A stretch of 64,000 nucleotides of DNA from Helianthus annuus (GCF_002127325.2 NC_035449.2:145180946-145244945); one strand, 5' to 3'; shown: positions 23,305 through 34,368, numbered from the stretch's first letter. Made by a program: numbers and translations. Notes: generated from the sequence alone by a model not told the origin.

Positions 23305-23321
23305 TTATGGCTCTGATACCA
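23305..23321 (-). other. primer binding site of the LARD-like element
   Basis: Minus strand TGGTATCAGAGCCATAA, complementary to initiator tRNA-Met, three bases from the 5' LTR at 23325. Confidence 0.85.
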
Positions 23322-23324
23322 ATC

Positions 23325-25549
23325 TGTCACACCCCAACCAATGGCGGAAACATCGGGATGAGACGAAGTGTGAAGATTGCTAGAGACATCATAACGCTAT
23401 TTGTAACAATATTTAGAAAATCCAAATTTCATTTCATTTCATAACTTCAAATAGTCAACATTACAAGAAATTCAAATACAACAAGTTTAACTAAACAACA
23501 TGATAACATAACAAAATTTGATACAACATATTAAACCCTAACGTCTATATGTGTATCTAGGCATCAACGCTATTTCTTTTCTTAGCATCGTCCTCATCAA
23601 CCTGTAACATGTTTAAAATAATTCAATGCAAAAGCAAAGGCGAGTATACAAGTTTGGTACATACATAGCATAAGATAAAAATGTGAACAATTCCTCATAG
23701 CAAGCATGCGATTCAAGATAAAAATTAAATATGGCATGTGTATAACATATCAAACCAAGAAAACGCAACTTGCTCATGACATAACCAAAGTTTCAGTAGA
23801 GGCGGGTCGTTAATCCTATAGCGCTACATATGTCAAGGTTTGGCTCGTACGAAGTTAATGATAAGTTCAACACATAAGAATCACCCAAATTTAAAGTATC
23901 AAGCCATCACATATACAAGCATTGTTTTAGGAATGTTCGTGTGTTTAGACAAAAGTTCATGTGTAAGTTTCAATAGGTAAACATGTTACACCCCAAAAGT
24001 GGTAAAAGTAAAAGGGGAAAAGTACGAGTATACTCACAAAGTTTGCATATGTTTTCCGATTATCCAATTGTTGACGAGTTGATGAGGTTAGAAGGTTGAA
24101 TGTGTAGGGTTAAAGTTCATGTATGCTTAGAGTCGAGATTCGGTATTTAAAAACAACATAAAAGTAAGATATGAGAATAGCATGTGGAAGTAATCATCTT
24201 CAACCCATAACACTTGTATGACACTTGGTAACCACAAGGGTTATGATAATATTTTCATGAGTTGAACACCCATAAGAATCACAACAAGGTTTAGGTCTTA
24301 GGTGATGTTCTACTACTTTAACATATAAACATGAGTTCAACATTAAAGGTTCGAATGAGTGTATATATATATCTAGGTTAAGTACTACATATTATTTAGT
24401 CCAATAATTCAAGTAGGAGGTAGAAGATTAGAATCTTCATTTAGGCACCTCGTGTTATCATAGATGTCATGTATGGGGTAGGAAGGACATGCTTCCATTT
24501 AGGAACCCCTTGAATGTTCACCACTTCACTTGGTGTAACAACAACCAAGGAGGGTCACGAATTAGGATTTGCACAATAACATAAACAACCTAACTATTGA
24601 GAAATCATCAAATCATGTGAGGATTGTATGTAGGACAACCCAAGTTGTTCCATAATCACTCATGTATCAAAGGCTATGTTTGACATGATTTGTGGGTTGA
24701 AACCCTAAACAAAACACCAAGTTTATAAGGTTTAATCCTCTGATTTTAAATGTCTCAACCTTGTTTTTAAGCTTAACCAACCATGGGATAAGTTGTAAGC
24801 ATTAGGACATAGGTATGAGATGTGTTGAACACAAGTTACATAGGTTTAAACAAGTTTTTGATGAACATAAAAACAAACAGAAAGTTTATGGACGATTTCG
24901 GGGCATTTCCAAGTCTGATTTCTCCAAGGAGAAGTCTAGGAATCGAACCCCATGATTATACAAGCAAGTAGGAAAAAGAATCGAGTGAATCGGATAAGAA
25001 TTGAGTGAGTTATGCTCATTTTCGTGAAGGGGTGTCAATCTACTCGAACCCTTGCTTTCAGCTACGGTTTGGTGGATGTTTTGTGAGTTTTTAGGGTTGC
25101 AAAAGTGGTAGGGAGGCTGGTTATAAGTGGTATTTATAGGGGGAAGGATTAGGGTTTCAATGGGTTGGGCTTTGGAAGTGTTTAGAAGGGGTTACACCTT
25201 GAAACTAGCCCACAAAACCCAACTATATGGGGCTGAATTTTGCTGAATTGGGCTGCCATATTTCTTTATTTTTTTTATTTTTTTAAAACATTATAATGAG
25301 TAATTTTGTTAATTAAGTTGTGTAATAATATGCAACAATGTTTCCCCTAACTTGTAACAAGGTGAAATATGAAATAAAACATGATTTAACTAGGTAAAAA
25401 GTGTAATCTACAAGTTTTATTTACGAAGCAAGTTCCGTATTTTACAACTATTACGATGAAAGAATGGTTATAAGAACACAAGATTTCCAAAGATAGAATT
25501 TCACGTAAGGTTTCTAAATGTAGGATGTTTGAAAACGCAGGGCGTTACA
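23325..25549 (-). repeat. 5' LTR of the LARD-like element
   Basis: 2225 bp, near-identical partner of 17928-20151. Confidence 0.9.
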
Positions 25550-28386
25550 ACTTCAGCTTAGATTTCGCTCCAACCGATACCGAATGAGATCATAAAATGG
25601 GGTATATATACTGTATCTGATTTCGCTCTAGATGACAGGAGCGAAACCCCATGATCACATTTCAGGCGAAATCACAAACTAGCACTCAGGAGCGAAATAG
25701 CATGACTAACTGATTTCGCTCCAAATGACACAGATGTCATTTGGGGCGAAATTAACATCTAAACTCCTAAATTCTGTTTTTCGACTCCGTACAACCTATC
25801 TAGACCTAAGACTCGATAGAGACGTAGTAAACAGACATTCAGTGCACCAACAATTAGTGATCTCCATTGAAAAAGGAGTCACGAGGTATGTAAATTTCAT
25901 GAGAAATCTCTAGTTGAATTTCTGAGCAAACCTAGAGAATCCGAATTAGATGGTTGCATGCTTGTTATATGATAAAATAGGAACATTGTAGTGTCTAGGA
26001 GTAAACCCTAGACAGGTATATGATGAAGTAAGGCCTAATTCTTGTGAATTCATAATCACCATTGAAGGTGATAAGTGGGTTTTTGTATGAACATGTTAAA
26101 CACTAGAAATTGATAGTTGTTCTAGTGTAATATGAATTTTCGTAAGTAAATTCTGATACAATAGATGCGAAAAATTGATATGAACATGTTAATTGATGTT
26201 AAAACTTGGTTAAAACAATAACCATGAACTAGATAATAGAAGAATACAAATTATGCACATTAGGTGTTTGTTAAAATGCCTAAATGAGAACTAAACTGTT
26301 GAAATTTAGAGTGAAAACGTGTATTTGAATGATATGTCAATTACGCGTAATATGAAGTGATAAGGGTTCTAAATGTTATGTTGATTTAGACTTAATGTTG
26401 TAAACCATGTGATTGAAAATAGTTAACTTTGACAAACTAAGTTAACCAATCATGAAGTCGAATAGTAGCTTCGACATAGAAAACAAGTGAGGTGGAATAG
26501 TCGTGATTGTTAATGACTAATTTAACCGCCTTGTAAATGATTGACAATAGTTTGACGCTTAAACGAGCTAGGTGGAGGCTTGGGAAAGAAGCGGTCAAAT
26601 AAATCAAGTACGAGAAGGGAAGCGTAAACCAGATGCGAGGTAAGTGGAACTTACACTTTTTGTAGAATACGTGTTTATTCTAAAAGTTTCTTATATAATT
26701 AAGATGATATTCAAGACATGGTTCCGATCCGAAACGATACGGGTCGGAGCACATCTAATGATGAAAAACCATATTTAATGATAAAAGAGGCAAAATGGTA
26801 ATTTGGTCATGAAGCGACATAAATAAAAGGCGTTTTCGAATGGCTACTTTATAAGTAAGCCTAAACGAATAAAAATGGGTAAAAGGGGTGATTTAGTCAC
26901 GTATAAATGGATAAAAGTCGGGGCTTAAAAACGATACCCAAGTGGCTTAAGCTACATTGGGTTAAACGCGTAAGAGACGGAGTAGTAGACGTGACCAAAT
27001 GGTAAGAAATCTGAATGTTAAATAAATTCATTTAACGATAAGCGCAAAATGTTTGGTCGTCTAGACCAAACGGGTCAAATGGTACTGAGATACCATTTGA
27101 CAAATAATGACTAATAAGCACTGACCGAGTCTTATGCTTACAGGATAAAGTGGCTTATGATTTAGCGTTACTATGAATTAGCCAAAATATCGAGATAAAG
27201 TATTAAAACGGGTCAGTGTGTTGATTCGAGCCAGGTACGTACAAATATGATTGTAGTAACGTACAAATTTGGTCAAATAAGTGGCGAAATTCCTTCGTCG
27301 CAAAATGAGGGGCTAAGTTGACCAAAAACGCCCTTGATGGGTAAATCGAGAAAACAGCCCTTAGGGATGGTTTAAGAACATATGTCGTGATCAAGCAAGT
27401 TATAGAGAAGTATAAAAGTTATAGGCATAAGCCTTTTTGGGTCAAATGTATCAAAATGGCCTTTGCCGTAAATTGAAAATCCGAAAGGGGTAAATTTGGG
27501 AGAAACAATAGATACACATAAAATCCACCACAATAGTAGTTGTGGTGGAAGACCCCACGAAAAGCAATGTGAAAATATTAAGTTAGAAGTGAATAAGTGG
27601 GGCTTATGCATTAAAGCGCTTAAATACTCTTAAAGGGTCAAAAATAAGCACATAAGTATAAACGTGTCAACGATGTATAATAACCCGTGAATGAACTTCA
27701 TGTGATAGAAAACATCTTTATATAAGATGTCCTTAGTAATTTAAGTGTACCAAACTAGTTAGTTTGATGAAAGTATGAAACGGGTCAAAAGTTTTGCTAA
27801 AGGTTCAATAGTTAACTCCATGTGATGGAGAATTAAATTACGGACGCGCAGGAAAAAGAATCGCATAAAACGGAGGTCTAGATCAAAAGTTATGCTATGT
27901 TGAAGTTTGGTTTTCATTAAAACTTAGCTGGGCGAATATGCAGCACCAGCATCAACACATTCTGTCAAAATGGGACCATGGTGTCGCGCCATAGCCAAAG
28001 GAGTTTGCCGTGGCGCGCGGTGACGGGGTGAATTCTTGAAAATTTTGTTTATTTTGATTATTTGACCCAATTACCTTGTTGTACTTGTTATTTAACTATC
28101 AAAACTGACTTCTAAGTTGGTTTTGATCATAGGTGAATGTCGAGAGTCCCGGATGAAGATCAAGCGACGAGCAAGAACCGAACACACGTTAAATGAAGCT
28201 TCCGCGTCAAATCTTGATTTGTTTTGTTATAAGTGAATTATGTAAACATTTACAAATATGTTTTTGAAATGTTGTAAACATATGGAAATGTTGGTATGAC
28301 AAGTTTTTTTGTGAAGTCACATTTTAGCATTAAAATGTGTATTTTTTATTAAAATCTTGATAAATTGAGACGGGCGTTACAAACAA

Positions 28387-29109
28387 TTTCGAAAGTCTGA
28401 ATTTGTCTTCCGATGAACCCGATTGGAACATCATGATCCTCCAAGCAATGAAGTTTAAAGAATTTCAAGATTGTAAAGCACTACTTGAAATGTTAGAAGA
28501 CGTTGATTATGTTCGAAAGTACATGTTCAATCTGGAAACAAAATTCGATGAAATGGTAGAGTGGTTTTTAACGGAAAAGTTGGAAATAGCAACCAGGCCA
28601 ATTCCGGCATATGCTTCCGACAATCGGAAAATTAATCTACTTGAATTATAATTAGTGGTGAAAAGAGAAGGAGGACACAGAAATGTCACATAAAACAATT
28701 TATGGGCTGTGGTTGCAAAGGATATGGGGTTCGAGCATCATGATGGAGAGTTCATGAGACTGATGTATGCAATGTACTTGACGTCCTAGTTTACTACTAC
28801 AAGTTTAAATCGACACAAACAAGAGTGTATGAGAAAGAGACGGTGAAGAATGTGGTGGATCCGAGACGAAGCCGGAGTCAAGATGGTGATAAACAAGGGA
28901 CTGCTACTGATCAAATGGAAAGGAACTCAAGAAGTGATAATGTTGCTGAAAAAGACGGAGAGCATTATGCATTTTATGCAGGTAATGACTGGCATGGGCT
29001 GAAAAAGCTGCAAAAGAGGAGAAGATTCGACTTCAAGCAAGTGATGAAGGCGGTAGATGATGCAAACCAAAGCGTTTTGATGCACTCTCATAAATATAAT
29101 TATGTTTAG
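28387..29109 (+). pseudogene. ARID DNA-binding domain part of the ARID-element gene
   Basis: This continues the frame interrupted at 7434. After a helical segment (KEFQDCKALLEMLEDVDYV) comes an ARID-like domain between about 28648 and 28812: VVKREGGHRNVT, NNLWAVVAKDMGF, then LMYAMYL and, in a shifted frame, DVLVYYYKFKS. These match the ARID pattern GG-x-x-x-V, W-x-x-V-A-x-x-(L/M)G and the last Tyr-rich helix. Two in-frame TAA codons and one frameshift break the domain. The frame 28825-29109 (basic and Asp/Lys rich tail, ending HSHKYNYV) stops just before the PPT. ARID domains bind DNA in chromatin proteins; function here is unknown. Confidence 0.65.
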
Positions 29110-29114
29110 GGGAG
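29104..29114 (+). other. polypurine tract of the ARID element
   Basis: GTTTAGGGGAG directly precedes the 3' LTR at 29115. The ORF stop codon (TAG, 29107-29109) lies within it. Confidence 0.6.
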
Positions 29115-29436
29115 TGTATTAGAATATAAACTTAGTTATATTTGTATTATGTATATATTAGGATAATTAAACCTATGATTATGTGTATGTATCGATAATA
29201 AGTGAACGGTTATGTTGGTTTAAGTGACATCGTTTGAATGGCGGTTGTTCCCTCCAAAACCAACCACCGTGTAACCGCCATGTTTCAAGTATATATAGAC
29301 ACTTGCAAGACATTTCCTAATCTTATTCGAACTGTACATTTGTAACAAGTCTGCACACATACTTGTTCCTGTGAAACCTAAACATGAATCCAAATACTCA
29401 TGTTTATTCCGCTGCAAATCAGAATGATTCTCAACA
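29115..29436 (+). repeat. 3' LTR of the ARID element
   Basis: 322 bp, TGTATTAG to CTCAACA, matching 6368-6708. Confidence 0.85.
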
Positions 29437-30213
29437 AATTCCAATAGTGGATAAATATGTCAGTTTATGAGTAGAATTATAGAGCGTGTGTGAGTTAGAC
29501 TTGTAAAAAGAAACTATTGTTTGTTAATTTTTTTGAATTAATATTTTTTGTTTTCTATTACAAGGCTCTTAATTAAATTGGCGTAAACATTGAATGTATT
29601 TGAACCGGTCGGATTTAATTTGAAAAAGCTGGCTTAATATGTCTAAAGTGAAATGAGTCGGGCAAGTCTCGCTTCCTAATCGAGCCGAGCTAGCTCAGTT
29701 TAGCTCAGATTATTTACATTTGATATATTTTATTTGTGCATAAATATAATATAAGATAAAAAATTGATTGTTATTTGTAGGTATATATGTGTGCAATTAA
29801 AAATCTATGCCGTAAGTTGATTAAAATGCTAATGAACTTATATCGTATGTCGTTGAAATTTGAAACATATTTTGTTTTTAGTTGAACTTGATTTTGGATA
29901 TGTTCATTCGAATTATTCGATAACATTTTAGACAATAGAATTTCAAAAGCTGTGTATTAACTTTTTTTTTAAATACGAGCCAAACCAAGCTGAATCGAGC
30001 TGGCTCGGTTAAAAGCCGAGCCGAGCCGAGCTCAAGCTTAAATTTTTTTACTCGGTTTTAAAAACGAGTCAAGTCGAACCGACTCAGTTTATAATCAAGC
30101 CAAACCCAAGGTTTCCCTAACTCAGCTTGATTCGGCTCATGAACAGCCTCAGCATAATCCTCGCCTAAAGTTGGATTAGATATTCACACTATAAGTGTGG
30201 TGTGAACACTACA
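29437..30213. other. AT-rich spacer with GAGCCGAGC-type repeat words
   Basis: No gene. Between about 29660 and 30150 the words GAGCCGAGC, GAGCT and GGCTCGG recur in both orientations, suggesting remains of a small DNA transposon with complementary ends. I could not define its ends. Confidence 0.35.
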
Positions 30214-30687
30214 CACTACTAGAAAACTACATATTTTACTACAAAAGGTTCTCACAAATTTTCCATAACTCAATTTTTGTTACAATTTTTCTATACTTTT
30301 CTCACAAAAAAAAGAAAAACAAAAAAAAAACCCAAAACTTTTCTACAATTTTCCCACAAAATTGTCACACAACTACTCGTTGTAGTAATTTCGTCACAAC
30401 ATTTATTACCTTTTCGACAAAATTCCGACAAAATAAATAGTTTAAAAATAAAAATTTCTAAATTTGTCTGAAAATTGTAGCAAACTGACACCATTTGATA
30501 CAGATTTACCACAAAACAAAGTTAATTTATTTAGTTCTTAATTTTTGAAAAGTAATTATTTATTATTATTCAGCTTTATAAAAATAGATAATTTTGAAAT
30601 AATATATTAAATTTATCTAAAATTTATAGCAAACTCACACCACTTGCTACATATTTCTCTATGAAAATTCAACGATTGCAAATAGTG
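30214..30687. mobile_element. possible CACTA-type transposon fragment
   Basis: Begins CACTACTAGAAAACTACA, the usual start of plant CACTA (En/Spm) elements, followed by short subterminal repeats built on CACAAA and ACCA words (two related GTAGCAAACT/ATAGCAAACT blocks). A possible end is ATAGTG at 30682-30687, but the 3-bp flanks (ACA and GAA) do not match. It could be a truncated end. Confidence 0.35.
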
Positions 30688-31019
30688 GAATAAATACCGG
30701 TCAAAACTGATTGCTCATTAAGTTTCTCTATTTTTAACTTATTTTATTGATAGCATACCTTTATAGGTCCCATCACAACACAAGATCAAACACGTACTTT
30801 AGCACAATTTTACTTTTTGTATAAAATCCAATTATCTATTATCTTCTTTCCAAAGTCCGAAACACAAACTCATTCCAATTACGCATGGTCACATGCATAA
30901 TTATACCAGCCAACATTCAACTAATGTTTCCGCCTATATATATGGCGATCGGTCACAAATATTTAAGGGTGTCATTTAAACACTTCAACCTCTAGTGAGA
31001 TGTTCTTGCATCCAAAATC
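30688..31019 (+). promoter_or_regulatory. promoter region of the ERF gene
   Basis: AT-rich upstream region with a good TATA box (CTATATATATGG) at 30934-30945, about 75 bp before the ATG at 31020. Transcription would be expected to start near 30970. I saw no GCC box here. Confidence 0.6.
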
Positions 31020-31892
31020 ATGCATACCCAAGTCAACGCATATCTTTCCAGCCTCGAATCCATTCAAAATTTTCTTCTTGAAGATCATTTTGACATTTTT
31101 CCCGACTATTACCAAAACCGAAGTAGTTTCCATGACAACTCAGTCGAGTCATCCATAAACCTGGAAGATATCTTGAACTTTTTCCCCGAGTTGAGTTCAT
31201 CAAACTCGAACGAGGTGTATAGCTCGGGTCCAAGCCTGTTTTCTTCATCTACAGTGGATGATCAAATTGAACCGTCACTAGATCTTGATGACATCGAAAC
31301 ATGCAAATTTTTAGTTGAAAACAGTGACGAAAATCTTGAAGTCACAAATTCATATCATAGCCAAAATTACACCCCACAAATATCACAAAACACCAATGGA
31401 GAAGTCAATGAACCTCAACCACAGTTATCATCGGCCATCGTCGACAATAGCATGATGGAAGCAGCAAACAAGCCGCTAAAGTTAGATTTCTCGACAGGGA
31501 ATATCATTCGATTTGGTGATGAGACTGCACGGACTGTAAAGAATAATTCTTCAGATGATGAAGATCGCTTTGAAGCTTACAGGAGGTATAGAGGTGTAAG
31601 ACGACGGCCATGGGGGAAGTTTACAGCAGAGATGAGGAACCCAGAGAAGAAAGGCTTGAGATTATGGCTAGGGACTTACGAAACAGCAGAAGAAGCAGCC
31701 ATGGCGTACGATCGAGCTGCTTTTAAGCATCGTGGCGCTCAAGCGTTGCTTAACTTCCCGCATTTGATCGGGTCACACCATGAATATCTTGAAAAGTATA
31801 CGAACAAAAAGCGACATGTAGGGAAAGTCCAGTCCTCAACGTCATCTTCTTCAGAAATCTGCGAAAGGAAGAGGAGCAAAAATACTAATTAG
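31020..31892 (+). CDS. AP2/ERF domain transcription factor
   Basis: A single 290-codon exon, the usual intronless form of ERF genes. The AP2/ERF domain spans residues about 189-247 ([12 protein letters not shown] ... [20 protein letters not shown] ... LLNFP), followed by HLIGS, a tail seen in group IX ERFs of the ERF5/ERF6/ERF105 type. The N-terminal half is acidic and Ser/Asn rich, a likely activation region; basic clusters at 263-265 (KKR) and 283-286 (RKRS) may be nuclear signals. No EAR repressor motif (LxLxL or DLNxxP) was seen. The two positions used to separate ERF from DREB domains (14 and 19) are Thr (residue 202) and Asn (207) rather than Ala and Asp. It is the only intact host gene in the window. 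Group assignment is tentative. Confidence 0.93.
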   Translation: MHTQVNAYLSSLESIQNFLLEDHFDIFPDYYQNRSSFHDNSVESSINLEDILNFFPELSSSNSNEVYSSGPSLFSSSTVDDQIEPSLDLDDIETCKFLVENSDENLEVTNSYHSQNYTPQISQNTNGEVNEPQPQLSSAIVDNSMMEAANKPLKLDFSTGNIIRFGDETARTVKNNSSDDEDRFEAYRRYRGVRRRPWGKFTAEMRNPEKKGLRLWLGTYETAEEAAMAYDRAAFKHRGAQALLNFPHLIGSHHEYLEKYTNKKRHVGKVQSSTSSSSEICERKRSKNTN

Positions 31893-32121
31893 GGTTTATA
31901 AAGAAATAAGCGGGTGAACTTTAGTCCAACATGCATTTAGTAATTTCACGTAACAAATTAAGTACTATGTATGTATGTTTGTATGAATGTAATGTAGGAT
32001 CCTGTACTACAGTACAAAATTGCTTCTTGTACGAAGCAAAAAGCTCTAGGCAAACTTTTACTTGACATTAGAAAATCCCATTAAATACTATATATCCCAC
32101 TGTATGTATAATTGAGAGTTT
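31893..32121 (+). other. 3' flank of the ERF gene
   Basis: Probable 3' UTR. AT-rich with AATAAG at 31906 and GTATGTTTGTATGAATG-like U/G-rich sequence near 31970-31990; no strong AATAAA signal. Confidence 0.4.
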
Positions 32122-33880
32122 TCTTAAGAACACTAAATATTATAAGAACCTTCAGAACGAATGAAAAACTAACCAAAATTAATTTTTTTAATATAAACCT
32201 TATTGTAATTAAAATACAATATTACAAATAGAATTTACTATTAAGATAGTTCATCTCTCCTCGTACAATCACTCTTAATAAGTTTTTTATATGTGTAAAT
32301 ACAAAAATTTACACATGTTTAAATGGAAACTTACACATGTGTAAATTTTATTTATTTATAAATATATTTAAATTTAAACATGTAAATTTAATTTTTAATA
32401 TTGTATTCGAATAATAATAATAGAGAAAAATGTCCGAATAGTCCATGTGGTTTGACTATTTTTCACCTTTAGTCCCTAACTTTCTAAAATTACAGCTATA
32501 GTCCCTAACTTTTGCAATTTTGTTCCCGGATAGTCAATGGCGCGAATGGAGGTTAGTTTTTGTTGTTAACTAGGTGTGAAATTACTAAAATACCCTTCGG
32601 TATAAAACAAAATAAATTAAATAATTATTAGTTGGGCTCCCACCCAATCAGCCTCCTCCAACCTTTACATATTATTAAAAGATAAAATGGATAGGAACCA
32701 TCATCTCTTTAACTTCATCTTCATCCCTAAAAATCTACAACCAGACCACCTATTACCCACGAAGAGGAAATAGGATCATAAAGAAGTTAAGCCATGATGA
32801 ATGCATTGATTATGAGACCACTATGAAGAATGAAGAGAATAAATGATGTCATGGAGAGTGTGAGTTATGAAAAATGTATACGTGAATCTGGTTTTCTCTT
32901 CCGAGTTCCCACCTCATACTCTGCATTTCTTTTTCCCATCCAGATCAGAGTTTTGTATACTTTCAATAAAGTTTCCGTTCCTAACTTGAATGTATTAAAT
33001 TTGCATCATGAAACTAGTTTATAACAGCACCCTACCGATTAAATTTTGCACTTTTTTCACCATAACCCCACTTCGATGACATGGTGTGGGTTGTTATACA
33101 ACAAATGGTGCCACCCACGAAAACTCCTTTGTTCGATTTTTGTACAGACTTTTGTTTAATTTTGAGTAATTTATGAATAAATTGAAAAGGATTTGTTAAC
33201 AGTGTTGATTCCCGCAGGTGGTCACCGGAGTGGTGTGTAGACTGTGATGTCGGTCGGAACTGTAAGTGAAACTGGGCCCCTGTTTCTTGTTGATAAGCAT
33301 CTACACAATTTAATTATAACACCCTAAAAGTATGAGTATGTGAAACAATGGTTTGTTTATATGTATACTTCTGTGAAGAAGTTGAGGAGCAGGTAGGGGT
33401 TTTCAAGAACATGAAGTGGAATAAATGGGTTGGTGGTCGGAAGCGGTGGTGGCCGGAGTTCTTGGCCGGACGGTAAAGGGTAGAGGAGGTTGAACATGGT
33501 AATGGTTGTGGGTGGGTCACACAAAGAAGGTTAGAGGAGCCTGATTGGGTGGGGCCCAACTGAAAAATAGATTTTTAATATATTTTGTTTTATACCGAAG
33601 GGTATTTTAGTAATTTCACACATACTTAACACCAAAAACTAACCCCTATCCACGCCAGGGACTATCCGGGAACGAAATTGCAAAAGTTGGGGACTATAGC
33701 TGTAATTTTAGAAAGTTAAGGACTAAAGGTGAAAATGAGCAAACCACAGGGACTATCCAGGCACTTTTCTCATAATAATAAGTGTAAAAAGATATTTTGA
33801 TTTTGAATTCTTTTTTTACCAAGTTCTCGTCATTTTTTCACTCATTCTCACAATTCTCGTAATTATTTATTGTTCTCATT
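32122..33880. repeat. MITE-like repeat copy 1, split by a Mutator-like element
   Basis: About 400 bp once the insertion at 32423-33771 is removed. It starts TTAAGAACACTAAATATT and ends with the near-inverse ending TCTCATT. The middle holds several ACACATGTGTAAAT words, palindromic in part. It resembles copy 2 (33875-34280) throughout. Confidence 0.55.
32423..33771. mobile_element. Mutator-like element with ~190-bp TIRs
   Basis: The TIRs run inward from GAGAAAAATGTCC (32423) and its complement ending at 33771, extending to about 32612 and 33577. A 9-bp duplication ATAATAATA flanks it (32414-32422 and 33772-33780), the size typical of Mutator. The 1349-bp element encodes no transposase. Its internal part has no recognised gene; short frames there are not supported. 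Confidence 0.8.
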
Positions 33881-34280
33881 AAGAACACTAAATATTGCGA
33901 GAACCGTGAGAACAAATGAAAATACCAATCAATACCAATTTTTTTAATACTATTCTCACTGTAATTAAAATACAACATCAAAAAAACGAAGTTACAACAT
34001 TAAATAATTTATTTCTTCTCTCAAAATCACTCTTATTAGATTTTTTACAAATGTGTAAATATAGCAAATTTACACATGTGTAAATGGCAAACTTACACAT
34101 GTGTAAATTTTCTTTATTTACAAATTCATGTAAATTTAAATGTGTAAATAAAATTTCTAACATTGTAATCGAATAATAATGATAATTGTAAAAAAAAATT
34201 GAATTTGAATTGTTTTTACTAAGCTCTCGTGGTTTTTTCATTCGTTCTCACGGTTCTCGCAATATTTAGCGTTCTCATTT
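33875..34280. repeat. MITE-like repeat copy 2
   Basis: Ends are inverted repeats: AACACTAAATATTGCGAGAA at the left and the complement of AACGCTAAATATTGCGAGAA at the right. Adjacent in tandem to copy 1. No coding capacity. Confidence 0.6.
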
Positions 34281-34296
34281 AAACCTTCTCACTCCC

Positions 34297-34309
<13 letters not shown>

Positions 34310-34368
<59 letters not shown>
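34310..34368. repeat. (AT)n microsatellite
   Basis: About 58 bp of uninterrupted TA dinucleotides. Confidence 0.95.

Larger units (their letters stand above)
17928..25549 (-). mobile_element. LARD-like non-coding LTR element
   Basis: Two nearly identical LTRs (17928-20151 and 23325-25549; TGTCACACCCC to GGGCGTTACA) are flanked by the duplication ACTTC (17923-17927 and 25550-25554). A PBS complementary to initiator Met tRNA lies at 23305-23321 and a PPT at 20152-20166, so it is in minus orientation. The 3.17-kb internal region has no ORF related to gag or pol. Structure fits a large retrotransposon derivative using proteins of a Gypsy relative. By eye the LTRs differ at about eight bases plus one 1-bp indel, so the insertion is recent. 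Confidence 0.9.
7957..25852 (-). mobile_element. Sirevirus-like Ty1/Copia element, degenerate
   Basis: LTRs beginning TGTTGG and ending CCAACA lie at 7957-8370 and 17758-25852 (the latter split by a nested element). A 5-bp duplication ATTAG flanks the element (7952-7956 and 25853-25857). Minus-strand order is LTR, Met-type PBS, long gag, protease, integrase, RT, RNase H, 3' non-coding region, PPT, LTR, the Copia order. Several frameshifts and stops break gag and pol. The long gag and repeated PPT-like motifs suggest the Sirevirus lineage. Confidence 0.85.
17758..25852 (-). repeat. 5' LTR of the first Sirevirus-like element, split
   Basis: LTR parts 17758-17927 and 25555-25852 total 468 bp and are separated by the LARD-like element with its TSD. 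The right part contains the 54-bp segment missing from the other LTR. Confidence 0.85.
7435..28381 (+). mobile_element. solo LTR of a Tekay/Del-like Gypsy element, split by nested insertions
   Basis: The left end TGTAACACCCCG and the right end GGGCGTTACA are flanked by the 5-bp duplication AACAA (7430-7434 and 28382-28386). After subtracting the nested Copia element, about 3.05 kb remains (7435-7956 and 25858-28381). No PBS, PPT or coding region lies between the ends, so this is a solo LTR. The internal order of blocks matches the LTR at 56310-58152, including the ending with CCGAACAC and CTTCCGC. It disrupts the ARID-element gene. Confidence 0.85.
6368..29436 (+). mobile_element. non-autonomous LTR element carrying a CCHC / dead protease / ARID gene
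   Basis: Two closely similar terminal repeats (6368-6708 and 29115-29436) flank a Met-type PBS (6712-6728), a coding region and a purine-rich PPT abutting the right LTR. The coding region is split by a nested insertion at 7435-28381. Removing it leaves roughly 2.1 kb encoding a zinc knuckle, a Copia-protease-like segment and an ARID domain, with no RT, RNase H or integrase. No clean target duplication is visible; the first G of the left LTR looks mutated. The structure (LTR, PBS, PPT, LTR) is seen directly; mobilisation by another Copia element is inference. Confidence 0.75.

Noticed and set aside
7435..28381. Full-length Gypsy element instead of a solo LTR
   Set aside because: No PBS, PPT, second LTR or coding region of its own between the ends; the interior is one LTR sequence plus the nested Copia insertion.
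29660..30150. Defined hAT or Helitron element
   Set aside because: Repeated GAGCCGAGC words are clear, but no TIR pair, TSD or terminal hairpin could be fixed.
33314..33559. ORF inside the Mutator-like element
   Set aside because: Low-complexity short frame with no recognised domain; could be chance or a captured fragment too weak to support.
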